From: Enchytraeus crypticus | Lineage: Eukaryota; Annelida; Clitellata; Enchytraeida; Enchytraeidae | NCBI GenBank assembly: GCA_905160935.1 | Contig: CAJHZI010000507.1 | Coordinates: forward strand, 1,288,501-1,352,500 | Reading direction: 5' to 3' | Length of the DNA stretch: 64,000 nt | Position numbers and translations under genes: made by a program | Part shown: piece by piece, positions 36,801 to 45,445 of the stretch | Layout: every line of letters starts with the position of its first letter | Position numbering within the stretch: position 1 is the first letter of the stretch | The notes under the pieces: generated by a model | Databases searched by the model: none | Told to the model about the DNA's origin: nothing | What the model saw: only the letters and a program-made list of their open reading frames with translations

Positions 36801-39800
36801 TGTCACAAACGCTCACACGTACACAGTGTCACAAACGCTCACAAAAGCACATACAAACACAGTATCACAAACGCTCACAAAAGCACACAAACACATTTGT
36901 ACACAGTGTCACAAAAAGCTCACGAGCACACACAAACACAATCACACATACACACTTCCATACACGCACACTAAACCATACACAGGCTCAGAAGTACATA
37001 CAACCCTGCACACACTGTAACATGGATACACAAAGCTATACACATAAACTTACATATACACAGCCAAACATACACACTAGCATGTACATATAGTTATACA
37101 CACTCAAAAGTACACACTATGCTGGTACACGCATTTACATAAAGCAATATACACACACTAGATAAAGCCATATGCACATGCAAATAAAGTAATGCAGACA
37201 TACTCACTCAAATGCAGCACCACGCATTCACAAATCTGAACCTTAGAAAATGTAATACCCATACATCAGCAGAACCTAACATATTTGTTTATGCAAATAG
37301 CTAATATTACAAAAAGTTCAGATTAAAGATTAAAGGTGTATCCAGGGCCTGATCTTGTTTCATGTTCTTGTTTCAAAACATGTGTTAACAAAAATTAACA
37401 CACAAATGACAGCAGAATCTGCAAAGCTCCAGATTTCTCTAATAATAAATATTACGATAGAAATCAATGTACATGTATGCTTCTACAACTATCACTCAAT
37501 GTTTTTCAATATACCGGTTAAACCAAAATATTACAAAATGAAACAAGAATCTGATAGGCATGTATATACTAGACAGACATACTCTGCAGCAATGCAAGAT
37601 GAGATGGAGGTCGGACCACGCACGACCCAGACATAGAAACAATAGCGCGGGTCATTCTCTGGTATCTGATATGATATATGTGATACACCGGGCAGCTCTG
37701 CTCTACTGTCCAACATTAACCTATGCACACACAATACACAATCTAAAGTATAATGCATTGATAAAAAGCACAGACATTTGCGAAGAGTTTTAATTTGTTG
37801 ATCTGTGGAACGTCTTAGATGGAGAGGCAGAAATCAGACTTAAATGTACTTTGAACATGCATTAATGTTAACCGGAAAAACCAAGAAATACCAAAGAGGA
37901 GAGCAGTAATCAAATTTAGAGTAACAAAGTCGCACTTTAATCATTATAAAAAGGATATATCAATAGGTAAATGGACATTAAAACTATCAGTGTTTCCTTA
38001 ATTCCACCAAACAGATAGAAATTTGTGTCAAGCAGACAAAAATGTAACGATGTCATCAACCTGTTTGGTGATAGCAGACTGAACGATGCTTCACATCGAG
38101 TTAAATAACATATTGAAGCTGGGAATTGCTCCCCGTGAAACTGTTAGACCAATTAATACATTAGCTGTTCAACATTGTCTTATTTTACATACAGTTAGCT
38201 AGAGCAAGAAAGGAAACTAGAGTGAGAAAGAGAGAGAGAATGTGACATACTCTATACGATAATCTCCCAGTCTCCAGATTTGTACACAACCAAAGTTAAA
38301 GCCAACAGCCAAGCAGCCGATTGGTCGTAAATGCCTTATACAGCTCACATACACCTCATCTACAGTTAATCAATCAATAAATCAATCAATCAATTAGTCA
38401 ATCAATCAATCAATCTAGCTATCTATCAATTCATGTCATTTAAAAAGAAATAGGGAATGTTACAGATTGAAAGAGGAAAACAAAGAATAACAGCAATAAG
38501 ACACCAATTAATTTAACACTTAGGCTACAATCAGTCAATCAACTAATTGATCAGTAAATATATGAAGATCTAAATAATAACAATTTAACAAATATAGCAG
38601 CTGCAAAGGGTATAAGCTGAGGCTATTATATCCTTTTATAAGTAAAATATGAAAAAGTACCCACATTGTGTCATATGCAGACAAACTACTAAAACAGTGT
38701 AAAATAAATTAATCACAGTTGAATTAATCACAGTCAATTAATCAAAATTAATTAATCACCGCTGCTACTGATTAAATGCAGGTTGTAAGCTACTAATAGG
38801 GATCACAGTAGAAATCATTTTAAGAGAAAACCGAACAAAGGAAATACATCGTACCACTATAGAGAGTTTTGATGGAACCCGCGCTGCTATCCGCTACAAA
38901 CACTCTCTGCTTCTCCTCATCCATCTTATGTGAGCCTTCTACATAAACATTGTTGCATACACACTATATACAGGGTGGTCCAGAATAAATGCAACTACTT
39001 TGAAGGTTAATAACACTGACAATTTTTATCCAAACGTCTTACTTGATCCATTAAATTAAAGAAAATTCTATATAACGAGATAAGATAACGGTCATATCTG
39101 CTTATTTGAATATTTTTGCATTACACAAATTTGTAATACAATCTAACATAATTTGTACGAAGGCGTAAGATGTAGTTTTGAAATGAACTAACTAACTGAC
39201 TAACCAACTGAATAATTAGTCACTCTCAGACAACAGAACAAGATAAAGAGTTTGTCATCACGAACAGACCTCAGATAACAGAACTAGCTAGAGTTTGTCA
39301 TCACGAACAGACCTCAGATAACAGAACTAGATAAAGAGTTTGTCATCACGAACAGACCTCAGATAACAGAACTAGATAAAGAGTTTGTCATCACGAACAG
39401 ACCTCAGATAACAAAACTAGATAAAGAGTTTGTCATCACGAACAAACCTCCGAGCTCAACATAGAACGTAGAGTCAGTCAGCGCCTCCCTAGCGGATCTA
39501 ATATCTCGCACATCCTGCGGTAATTCCCTCATACTCAGCACCTTCTGCTCAGTAGACCTGTTCCCATCGTCCAATCGCAAGTCTGCTCACAAGTTTAAAC
39601 AAAATCTAACTTAAAACAGGCTTCAAAGCCTGACAACATACAACTAGGTTCATTTTTACGTCTTTTAAAGGCCAGTGCAAAGATGCATGTCAGCCTGACC
39701 TCATATAATGTAACAGAACACTGGGTCAGGAAGCGCACATGCTTAAACTAGCATCCTCACCCAGCGTGCCATTGCGATATTTTACATTATAATATAATCT

Positions 39801-42800
39801 GAACTGCTGTAAGAATTCAATAAGACAGCATATAATAATAACTACAATCAATAGAAGAGTTGAGGGTAAACTATGTCTGCATATATTTGGGACGTAATTT
39901 GAGTATATTATGCAGTATTATGTTATATTAAACTATTATTATTATATAAAATAGTACATAGACAAACCAATGACATAGATGTGACCACTGTGTGTGCCTA
40001 GAGCAGCCAGGCCAGAGAACTGCTGCAGATGATGACTCAGCATTATAGGACCGTCAATATTATCAGCATATACTGACTCAATACTGGTTACCTAAGCATT
40101 TACACAATGCACGTTACAATAACATAATACAACAACAAAACAACAACAACAAAATTAGTAGCAATAATAATACCAAGAATAATTCAATCGGTAATATACT
40201 TTACGGTTTGTGGTTCATAATCTCATCTACAAGTTAGTCGGGGATGTTCACGTAGCACTTATGATTACAAACTGTTTATTTACATATATTTTAAATAGTT
40301 TACACCAGTCGAGGTAAGAGGACCTAAACATTGCTGATAACATAAGAAACACAGGACAACGTTTGTAACTATGATGGAACGGGAAGTGTCTTGAGCCTTA
40401 GAATTACCGCAGAAAATTGAAAGAGAAAGAGATAAGAATCAAGAGACCACGAGACAGAGGTTTCCACACAGTGTGAGTTGTGAACGAAGGAAAGAAGGAA
40501 AGAACTTAGTTAATCAGTTAATCATTCAACAAATCAATCAATCAATCTCAAGCTAACCAATTGTTCAATCTAATTAACCTACACGCAGAGCCCTGACCTG
40601 CTTGATCAAACTTATGTTGCTACGGGTGCGCAACTCTATTTCAGAATTTCTTCAGAGCTAGTAATTATTAAAACATCCAATATACATACTATACGCTACA
40701 TACACAATACTCCCCGTGTTGTGCTCGGGTGCGCTTGGACCGCTGCAGAATAGGGCAACCGCAAACAATCTGCTGAGTGTAAGAGGCGACTAAGGCAGGA
40801 GCTGAGGATGACAAGAGGGGACCCACCTCACCATGTAATATTTTCCCTAGGATTAAATGGTAATCCATCTAACTCAGGGAGACATAGGGAAACCACCTCA
40901 GAAGCCATACATTTCCCAAGATAAAGGCTACATAAGGTATGGATAAGGCATAGATTTTGTGAAGGGATTAACTTATTGATCTAAGGAGTGCTCTTATGGA
41001 GCGAGAAAACAGACTTTGAGTATGAATATATACCTTGAACCTGCCACTAGGTAGTGCACTGAAGAAGACAACATACATATACTATATATACAAATGACAG
41101 TATGTTAAGGAGCAAAATATTCCTAGGTTGCATTGCATGAAGCTTTAATAGTCAAAAATGATAGTTATTTAATACAAATAAATAAAAGCACACCTCAAAC
41201 GGAACCTTGATACAGCGTGTAACTATGCCTCGGCAGAGATCAAAAACACTGACAAGTCCTCCAGGCAGCGACTGGTTTAAACTCGTCGTAGCAACCAGTA
41301 GGAACCAGTGTGAACTAGAGGAGAACTGGTTTGGAGTGCACACATACTCGCAGACTGCAGTTATCTGAGTGCTTGTGCACTCTTTAGTCATCACGCCAAA
41401 CATGCATCGGTTCAGTCGTCCTCCTGTTAGCGGGTCCAAGACTTCAATAACGTTTCCTCGTGCCACCCAACATAATGATCCATCTACAGACATACAAAAT
41501 TTTTCGTAGTTAGTTTCAAAAGTTAAAGTTGTAAAGACATTAAGGTAAAATAGCAGACATTACATGTAAGGCAAAATACCTTAGACATTCAGGTAAAATA
41601 GCACCAAGCTTATAATGAAGCCATAACGATATAACCAGCTTTATAAAGAGAACAGGTAAAAGTTTGACGTCCCAGGCGTTGCTTATGGCGAGGAATCCGA
41701 CATTAAGTTTGTATGATTCAGAGGGCAAGGTAGAGTAACGGCAAAACTGTCTCTCACTTTAAATACATAGAAAGTGGGTAACAGCTCCACAGGTAGCCTA
41801 GTAAAAAATGCTAAAGCTATGTACACCATTCTGGCATTGAATGTCTTAATAGCGTAGGAGTAACGTCATGAAGTTTTAAATGACAGATCCTGTGGTGAAT
41901 CAAACCCTTGTGGGTTCGAATCCCAGCCACATTGATCTGAGAGTAAAATCTCGGACAATAACTGGACTGGTTACACGGAAAATGGAATAAATTGCCTAAC
42001 GGGTTAAACATGTGGTATTAAAAAGTGATATCAACATATTTGATCATTTCACTATAATGCGTGTTGACTTTTTACTTCTGGCACAGATGACTAATCCAAA
42101 TTAAGAGTATTCTTAAATAAAGGAGTTATATTGTTTTTTCTTTATGTATATTTGATTGAAAATTAGTATTTAATATTTGTTGCATAAAATAACATTTCAT
42201 AGTTTTAAGAATAATTTGCATCCACAGTAATTTCATCATAGCTTGAATTTTCTAAAAGACTAACCAAAATACAACTTTTGCTCTGTTGACATCGCCATAC
42301 CATAATACCAAGCACTTAATAAGCACAATAATTGATTAAATAAAGAAGTAGGGTCGAAATGAGGCCATCAAAACAGGACGCACAGTCAGACCTTGCCATA
42401 AATCTGTAGAACAAGTAAGGGATTAGCATCATACATGACTTCCTCAGATCACTGAAACTTTGACATAGCAAGTAATGGGTATTCTCTAAAACTGAGATGG
42501 TGATGGGAGGGGTTCATGTGGAGATGACGGAAGTTGAGTATTTTAACAGGTGTCTAATATTTCAAGTAAGCAGAAATCTCTGGAAACTCTTTAACAGGTA
42601 AAAAGCCTGTCTTTGTCATTGCCTGTCCTCAGACTTCAAAAATTTTATAAACTGGAAAGTATTTTCTACTTTGGCAATTTTTTGCCCGCTCTCTCTCCCG
42701 CACTATTTTAAACCCTAGAGAGCAGGTCAAAGAAAAATGTTTATCTTTACACCAGAACAAGAAATCATACCAGTAGACACTCCAGTGACGCAATAAGAAT

Positions 42801-42888
42801 CCTCCACTCTAGAGCCACTCTCTAGACTGTTGACTGTGTTTGCTGAGTATGAGTAAGATGTGACGGTTTCTGCCTGCAATATCTTCAT
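11588..42888 (-). CDS. AHCTF1: ELYS nucleoporin (AT-hook containing transcription factor 1), 34 exons, 2784 aa
   Basis: ELYS/MEL-28 binds chromatin at mitotic exit and recruits the Nup107-160 complex to start nuclear pore assembly. It also localises to kinetochores. The model runs from ATG 42886-42888 to TGA 11588-11590; 34 exons total 8355 nt with every phase matching. Family hallmarks are clear: an N-terminus MKILQAETVTS that aligns with vertebrate ELYS, PENDPRYCFYVWVV and FDINCWYHAQMP in the beta-propeller, LCFSQLGLLPE, KHSVILYLIKDL and ALWLLDHQHF in the helical domain, TPQSIL, and a C-terminal FSPP motif. Human ELYS is 2266 aa, so this one is longer, mostly through the disordered tail. 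Introns carry many repeats, including a LINE. An in-frame TAA precedes the ATG. It is transcribed divergently from the MULE-derived gene. Least certain are the donor at 21994 (21997 also works) and the acceptor at 28998. Confidence 0.93.
12280..12402 (+). mobile_element. SINE-like repeat with (TTA)n tail, family C
   Basis: Shares GGGACGTCCCTGACATCATCC and GATGAGGAAACGGACGTTAAACC-type sequence with 22385-22505 and, inverted, with 63865-63960. All end in TTATTA repeats. It lies in the last AHCTF1 intron. Confidence 0.65.
12700..12895 (-). repeat. Coding GCW-rich repeat in AHCTF1 exon 33
   Basis: Irregular 18-30 bp units with GCAGCTGC and ATCGTCCACAGC phrases. They encode an Ala/Val/Asp repeat in the reading frame of exon 33. 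The frame stays open throughout, so this is protein-level low complexity and not an intron. Confidence 0.75.
18020..18310 (+). repeat. Interspersed repeat with (CATCAT)n end
   Basis: Fullest copy of the family at 4340-4545 and 25080-25215. It starts with a CATCAT run, passes through AACTAGGGTCAGGATAC, AATCCCCTATTTG and TGTAGCAATTTCTGGAGCC, and ends CCCGGACACAACGCGGGG. It lies in AHCTF1 intron 29, between exons 29 and 30. Confidence 0.65.
19200..19390. repeat. Degenerate (CAC/CAT/ATC)n low-complexity run
   Basis: Mixed CCACCA, ATCATC and CACTAC trinucleotides for about 190 bp in the intron after AHCTF1 exon 28. The open frames across it are composed of His/Tyr or Asp/Gly only and are artefacts. 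Confidence 0.85.
19440..32830 (-). CDS. AHCTF1: AHCTF1 exons 13-28: central alpha-helical (ELYS) domain
   Basis: Exons: 32769-32830, 31060-31209, 29547-29637, 28909-28998, 28331-28465, 27443-27686, 26211-26334, 25331-25438, 24633-24737, 23739-23926, 22737-22831, 21994-22169, 21624-21789, 20840-20960, 20283-20387, 19440-19580. They cover roughly residues 538-1238, the ELYS helical-repeat domain (Pfam ELYS). Recognisable pieces are LNSGLTSVIQNTITDW, VRFLFDWTIQML, LCFSQLGLLPE followed by an Asp-rich loop, LYPPSNIY, KHSVILYLIKDL, ALWLLDHQHFN and SALRFINSWPSFP. In the human protein this domain ends a few hundred residues before TPQSIL, as here. Exon 18 (27443-27686) and exon 25 (21624-21789) have donors inside tandem repeats. 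Exon 16 needs the second of two adjacent AGs to stay open. Confidence 0.88.
19728..19800 (+). mobile_element. tRNA-like SINE head
   Basis: GCGGTGCAGTGGTAGAC resembles a pol III A box and GCGAGTTCGAATTTG a B box, and a CCTCT/AGAGG pair lies between them, as in a tRNA anticodon stem. The acceptor stem does not close, so it is read as a tRNA-derived SINE head or a tRNA pseudogene and not a functional tRNA. Confidence 0.5.
20568..20633. repeat. Imperfect inverted repeat
   Basis: TCCTAAACGGTGCTGGTCCA and a reverse-complementary partner ending CTGGTACAATTTAGGA face each other across a short loop, with about 20 of 26 positions pairing. It is in the intron after AHCTF1 exon 26. Confidence 0.5.
21446..21640 (-). 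repeat. 45-bp minisatellite containing AHCTF1 exon 25 donor
   Basis: About four units. On the minus strand each holds a GGCTCACCGGCTGT-like segment followed by TGTGTGTTGATATTGTTA. The copy at the exon edge provides the last 16 coding bases and the donor (exon end 21624, GTACGC). Later units repeat the coding end as GCTCACCGGCTGTATG, GCTCACTGCCTGTGTG and a weaker copy. Confidence 0.85.
22385..22505 (+). mobile_element. SINE-like repeat with (TTA)n tail, family C
   Basis: Second clear copy of the family at 12280-12402, sharing GTAGTGATGT and GATGAGGAAAAGGACGTTAA and ending in TTATTA. It is in the intron between AHCTF1 exons 23 and 24. Confidence 0.65.
22608..22645. repeat. (GA)n microsatellite
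   Basis: GAGAGA run of about 36 bp in the intron downstream of AHCTF1 exon 23. Confidence 0.9.
24780..24905 (-). repeat. Short AT-rich tandem repeat
   Basis: Four or five diverged copies of TTTATGAAAGTTTTTCTC with a TTTAAATGAAA spacer, 43 bp upstream of AHCTF1 exon 21 on the coding strand. Confidence 0.7.
25080..25215 (-). repeat. Interspersed repeat with CATCAT end (inverted copy)
   Basis: Reverse-complement partner of 4340-4545 and 18020-18310. It shares CCAGTTTAACTAGGGTCGGG and GTAACAATTTCTGAAACC in inverse orientation and ends in GATGATGATG. Confidence 0.6.
26346..26625 (-). mobile_element. LINE 3'-end fragment
   Basis: Inverted copy of the LINE terminus. It begins with the CTCTCTCTTAGTGCACTGCC tail end and runs back through a frame encoding [20 protein letters not shown], the family's C-terminal signature. 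It lies in the intron before AHCTF1 exon 19, immediately upstream of that exon. Confidence 0.8.
26932..27460 (-). repeat. 44-bp minisatellite containing AHCTF1 exon 18 donor
   Basis: Twelve near-identical 44-bp units, on the plus strand ACTATTGGTGGAATGGTTTA followed by CTTTAAGCACACAGCTAAGTACAC. On the coding strand each unit contains TGCTTAAAGTAAACC. In the exon-edge copy this reads TGCTTAAAGTAAGCC, which is the last coding codons of exon 18 followed by its donor (exon end 27443). Units are over 90% alike, so the array is young or homogenised. Confidence 0.92.
27975..28060 (+). mobile_element. LINE 3'-tail fragment with (GA)n
   Basis: GAGTGGAGGCATTATATACC and the terminal CACTGAGAGAGAG of the LINE family, with the tail drawn out into a roughly 36-bp GA run. 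Confidence 0.75.
29652..30010 (-). repeat. 360-bp interspersed repeat, family D
   Basis: Inverted relative to 40690-41062, with which it aligns over its whole length. Shared phrases include GTCGCCTCTTACG, GGTGAGGTGGGTCCCC, GAGGTGGTTTCC and GCACTCCTTAGATCAA. A third, shorter copy lies at 33000-33235. There is no coding potential. It is probably a SINE or MITE. Confidence 0.75.
30500..31010. repeat. (CAA)n-based 42-bp tandem repeat
   Basis: About eleven units of ACAACAACAACAGTGATTCA plus AATAACAACAAAGAGC, with the left part more diverged. It occupies the start of the intron after AHCTF1 exon 14 but does not include the donor. Confidence 0.85.
31395..32434 (+). mobile_element. LINE (non-LTR retrotransposon), reverse-transcriptase half
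   Basis: The longest copy in the window of a LINE family whose 3' ends also occur at 3795, 6056, 26346, 27975 and 52360. Four successive frames encode GIDWRDRRLILNLYMNQ, then VRFADDQGMVAGSEIGLQ (the FADD catalytic box), then KTLVWTTLLYGCETWT, then [18 protein letters not shown] and [14 protein letters not shown]. It is 5'-truncated and carries at least three frame breaks, so it is dead. It ends in an AGAGAG tail. These C-terminal motifs are typical of animal endonuclease/reverse-transcriptase LINEs; I do not assign a clade. It lies in the intron between AHCTF1 exons 13 and 14, antisense to the gene. Confidence 0.88.
33000..33235 (-). repeat. Interspersed repeat, family D, diverged copy
   Basis: Shares CTTTCTCGATCAACAGAGAG, AATAGCTTGGGAAAATA and GTGGCCCGGACACTAC-type phrases with 29652-30010. 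It lies before AHCTF1 exon 13 on the coding strand. Confidence 0.55.
33775..33820. repeat. (GA)n microsatellite
   Basis: GAGAGA run interrupted by a G block, about 30 bp beyond the donor of AHCTF1 exon 12. Confidence 0.9.
33850..42888 (-). CDS. AHCTF1: AHCTF1 exons 1-12: N-terminal beta-propeller
   Basis: Exons (high to low): 42771-42888, 41194-41483, 39968-40091, 39448-39582, 38855-38938, 38251-38359, 37583-37720, 36673-36763, 36089-36290, 35489-35636, 34763-34841, 33850-33943. They encode about the first 537 residues. Vertebrate ELYS folds this region as a seven-bladed beta-propeller that helps it bind the pore scaffold. Matching landmarks include VIEVLDPLTGGRLNRCMFG, GCLAVGFNFGCVQIWRLGD (a WD-like blade), PENDPRYCFYVWVV and FDINCWYHAQMP. 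Exon 9 carries a Lys/Glu-rich stretch that I read as an inter-blade loop. Exon 4 ends in a splice-junction minisatellite. The acceptors of exons 8 and 12 are preceded within about 15 nt by TG/CA-rich tandem arrays, and that of exon 6 by GATT repeats. Confidence 0.88.
33955..34300 (-). repeat. ~40-bp TG/TA-rich tandem repeat upstream of AHCTF1 exon 12
   Basis: About eight units of CACACTCGTGTAGGAAGATA plus TACATACACATACATA. The array stops about 12 nt from the exon 12 acceptor (33943). Frames across it give long CVYVYIFLHE-type peptides, which are repeat artefacts. Confidence 0.85.
35022..35232 (+). repeat. ~210-bp interspersed repeat, family E
   Basis: Aligns with 53022-53226 throughout: CAATCAATCAATAAG start, then CTGGTTCCTCGCCATAAGGC, GATGACGACTGAGTACA and GGTCAAAATTTAGACCTA. 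No coding content. Confidence 0.75.
36763..36925 (-). repeat. 28-bp tandem repeat abutting AHCTF1 exon 8 acceptor
   Basis: About five units of CACGTACACAGTGTCACAAA plus CGCTCACA on the plus strand. The first unit runs directly into the acceptor, and the exon's opening TGAG is echoed in the GTGAG of later units. Confidence 0.75.
38345..38416 (-). repeat. GATT/TGAT repeat before AHCTF1 exon 6 acceptor
   Basis: Read on the coding strand, a run of GATTGATT units ends in AACTGTAG immediately before exon 6 (high end 38359). Similar runs precede exons 26 and 31. Confidence 0.8.
38971..39150 (+). mobile_element. Tc1/mariner end fragment
   Basis: CAGGGTGGTCCAGAATAAAT and about 80 further bases match the left end of the element at 56319-57096. 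A TA precedes it. Only one end is present. It lies in the intron before AHCTF1 exon 5 on the coding strand. Confidence 0.75.
39235..39460 (-). repeat. 45-bp minisatellite containing AHCTF1 exon 4 donor
   Basis: About five units of AGACCTCAGATAACAGAACT plus AGATAAAGAGTTTGTCATCACGAAC. On the coding strand the exon ends GGAG followed by GTTTGTTCGTGATGAC (exon end 39448), while later units read TGAG followed by GTCTGTTCGTGATGAC, a repeated copy of the donor neighbourhood. Confidence 0.85.
40690..41062 (+). repeat. 370-bp interspersed repeat, family D
   Basis: Partner of 29652-30010 in opposite orientation and the most complete copy. It ends CCTGCCACTAGGTAGTGCAC, which resembles the end of the LINE family, so it may be a non-autonomous relative that borrows the LINE 3' end. 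Confidence 0.7.
41836..42032 (+). mobile_element. tRNA-derived SINE, family A
   Basis: About 200 bp with A-box-like TAGCGTAGGAGTAAC and B-box-like GTGGGTTCGAATCCC, about 75 bp apart, followed by a body with ATCTCGGACAATAACTGG. It aligns end to end with the inverted copy at 47372-47576 and a fragment near 9630-9705. Confidence 0.8.
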
Positions 42889-43779
42889 CTTAAAATCTAT
42901 AGATTATATCTTTTACCGTATCAGTCTATCAAAACCAATCAATTATTATCATCATGCTTTAGGCCTTCAAATTAGAAGTCTTACAGACTAACATTCTAAA
43001 ATAAATGAACTTTGTCAAATATATTTTTAAAAAAATAACAACATGCAGCTACAAATAAAATACAATACAACGGCCCATTAGTGTGATTTGGTTAGTGAAT
43101 GGGGGTGGGGACTTTTCATGGGACCAGACAGTGGAGCAACCAGAGACATTTTTAGGGAGGGGGGCTAAAAATTGTTTCATTACTGTCGTTGGCCTCGGCC
43201 CCTACAGTTGGGGCCACGTTGAACTGTATCCCACTAGCTTACCCCACTCATACCCATGCTACACTGTAATACCAGTCAGGGATATAGGTAAAAAGCAATT
43301 TTTGTGAGGGGGCATTTTTTTAAGTGGCAGACTGAAAGTAGGGTGCTGAAAGGGAGTGGGGTGTGAAGAGGGGGTTACTGCACCCTCTCCCCAATGGGGT
43401 ATTCTTTTAAAAATCAGCGAAAAAACCTGGTGGATTCTCAGAGCATCTTAAAATAATACAGCGCTTTATTTTTCTATTTTTTTCATTAAAGAGAGTTAAA
43501 ATATACATTTTTAAAAGGCTTATTAATTTGTCAATATTAAGTCTCTTCAATTACATATCACCTTCATATCAGTCCAACATGCAAAATAGTTTTGATCATA
43601 ACCTTTCAGACTGACTACTGAAAAAAATCAACAGTACTGAATAATAAAATATGGCAGATCAAAGGCCTGAGTGCAATCTCACATCGCACGATGCCTTATA
43701 AAAGATACTAAATTACAAATGCATAAAAAATTCAATGCATTATGCCAATTATGCAGTTTTAGCAATGAGGAATAGCTTT
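42889..43779. other. AHCTF1 upstream flank
   Basis: Divergent spacer near the AHCTF1 start. It includes a G-rich block (43095-43170) and a CCCC-rich, possibly repetitive stretch to about 43400. The promoter is presumed nearby but no specific element was recognised. Confidence 0.35.
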
Positions 43780-45445
43780 ATATATATATATTCGTTTATT
43801 ACTTGAAATCTGACATACCGCAGAAAACATACAAACATACATGGAACAAAAAGCAAATATAAAGATCCATAATACCAAGATAACAATAGTCCAAGATAAT
43901 GTTTCATAACAGTCATTATACGATATTCTAATGATAAAATCTAACTACGGAACGAATGGGTTTAAATGGTATTTAAATTTAAATTGGATGGGCCCTCCAC
44001 TAAGCTTGATATTAAAATATAATAAATCTTTTTGTTATTTCAAAATAATCTAACAGCCGCAGATAGGTTTCTTACGAACATGATTAGCCTACATTATACG
44101 AGAAGATAATGTCACAGTCACACAAAATACTAACAATGCATTTCAAACCAAGATTAAATTAGCTATAGTTTTACAGCATCACTTAGTATCAAGCGGGTTA
44201 TGAAGTTTTTATCATTCAAAGAGCTACGCTTAGTTAGTATGGTGTAACTTCTTTTTGCAACGTTTCTTTGGGTTTGATATGAGTGTTGGTTTAGTGAGGG
44301 CATAAGCAGAGCTAACAAGTGGTTAGGATTATTACAGACTGAGCTACATAGCTTACTGTCAGCTGACATGCAAAGATTCTCAAAAGTTTGCTCTTTGTTG
44401 TAAAAACCAGCCCTTTTTGCACGTCTTAAAAATGCTTCTCGGCGGTTTCTATCGTCAGCAGAAGTAAACCCCCACCAAAATTGTGAGGCGTAGAGTAATT
44501 TACTTAAGAGTAGAAGCCTGGAACACTATCTGCAGGAGTTCATTTGATAGATCTTTTGTGCGCAAGGAGTATAAAGCAAAAATATTACTCGAACATGAGG
44601 ATCTAAGATTGGATATGTGAGAAGAAAAGGAAAAATTACACGAAATCGTGACTCCCAAACATTTGAGATTTGAGACTCGTTCTATTCCATCTAAATAGGG
44701 CAATTCAGTTATTTGATGCTTATAGCTAGGTGACTTAAAGATTATTTCCTTACATTTGCTTCTGTTTAGTTGTAGATTGTTTACTGAAGCCCATCTGTCT
44801 AAGTTCATTAATTCTACTTCAGTTAGATGGAAATGTGATGATGGTACTATGAGATATGTATCATCAGCAAATTTTAGTAAAGAATTTGCTGAATGCATTG
44901 TCCTTAGATCAGAGGAAACAACAATAAATACAGGAACACCAATGGCCAACACTTGCATTTATTGTTTTAGGAGAGGATAATTGACCTTCTAAGATGGTCA
45001 TATGAGAACGGACAGATAAGAAGCTAGCAATCCACCCATTAACAGAATCAGGGACATTCAGCTTGCAAAGCTTTGAAATTATCTTTGAATGTTTGACGGT
45101 ATCAAAAGCCTTACTGAAATCAAGAGCTATTACTCTAACAAACGTTTGGTTTTCAAGTATTGAGGATATTTTGTGAAAGAGAGTGAAAGGGCGGCAGTGG
45201 GAGAACCTGTTGGTCGAAAAGCAAACTGGTTAGCAAAGTCAAGATCTGGAGGTGGAGACTAGAGCGCCGGGTAGATGTATCTCGAGGTGATGATAAGTTC
45301 AGTTATGCGTGAAATCACAGACGTTATTGAAATTGGACGGTAGTCTGATGGGGCATTAGGATGAGGAACTTTACGTACAGGTTTAATCACTGAGGCTATG
45401 AGTATGACTTTAGGGGGGCCAGGGGCCTCCCGCTATGGGCCTGCA
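43780..45445 (-). mobile_element. LINE (CR1/L2-like non-LTR), reverse-transcriptase to 3' end
   Basis: On the minus strand, in order: a diverged SDYRPISITSVISR motif, then VIALDFSKAFDTVKHSK, then NGWIASFLSVRSHMT, then SLLKFADDTYLIVP (FADD box), DRWASVNNLQLNRSKC, and the C-terminal FWWGFTSADDRNRREAFLRR. These are the standard reverse-transcriptase blocks of CR1/L2-type LINEs. The frames are interrupted at several points and the 5' half is missing, so this copy is dead. It is unrelated to the GA-tailed LINE family. Confidence 0.85.
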
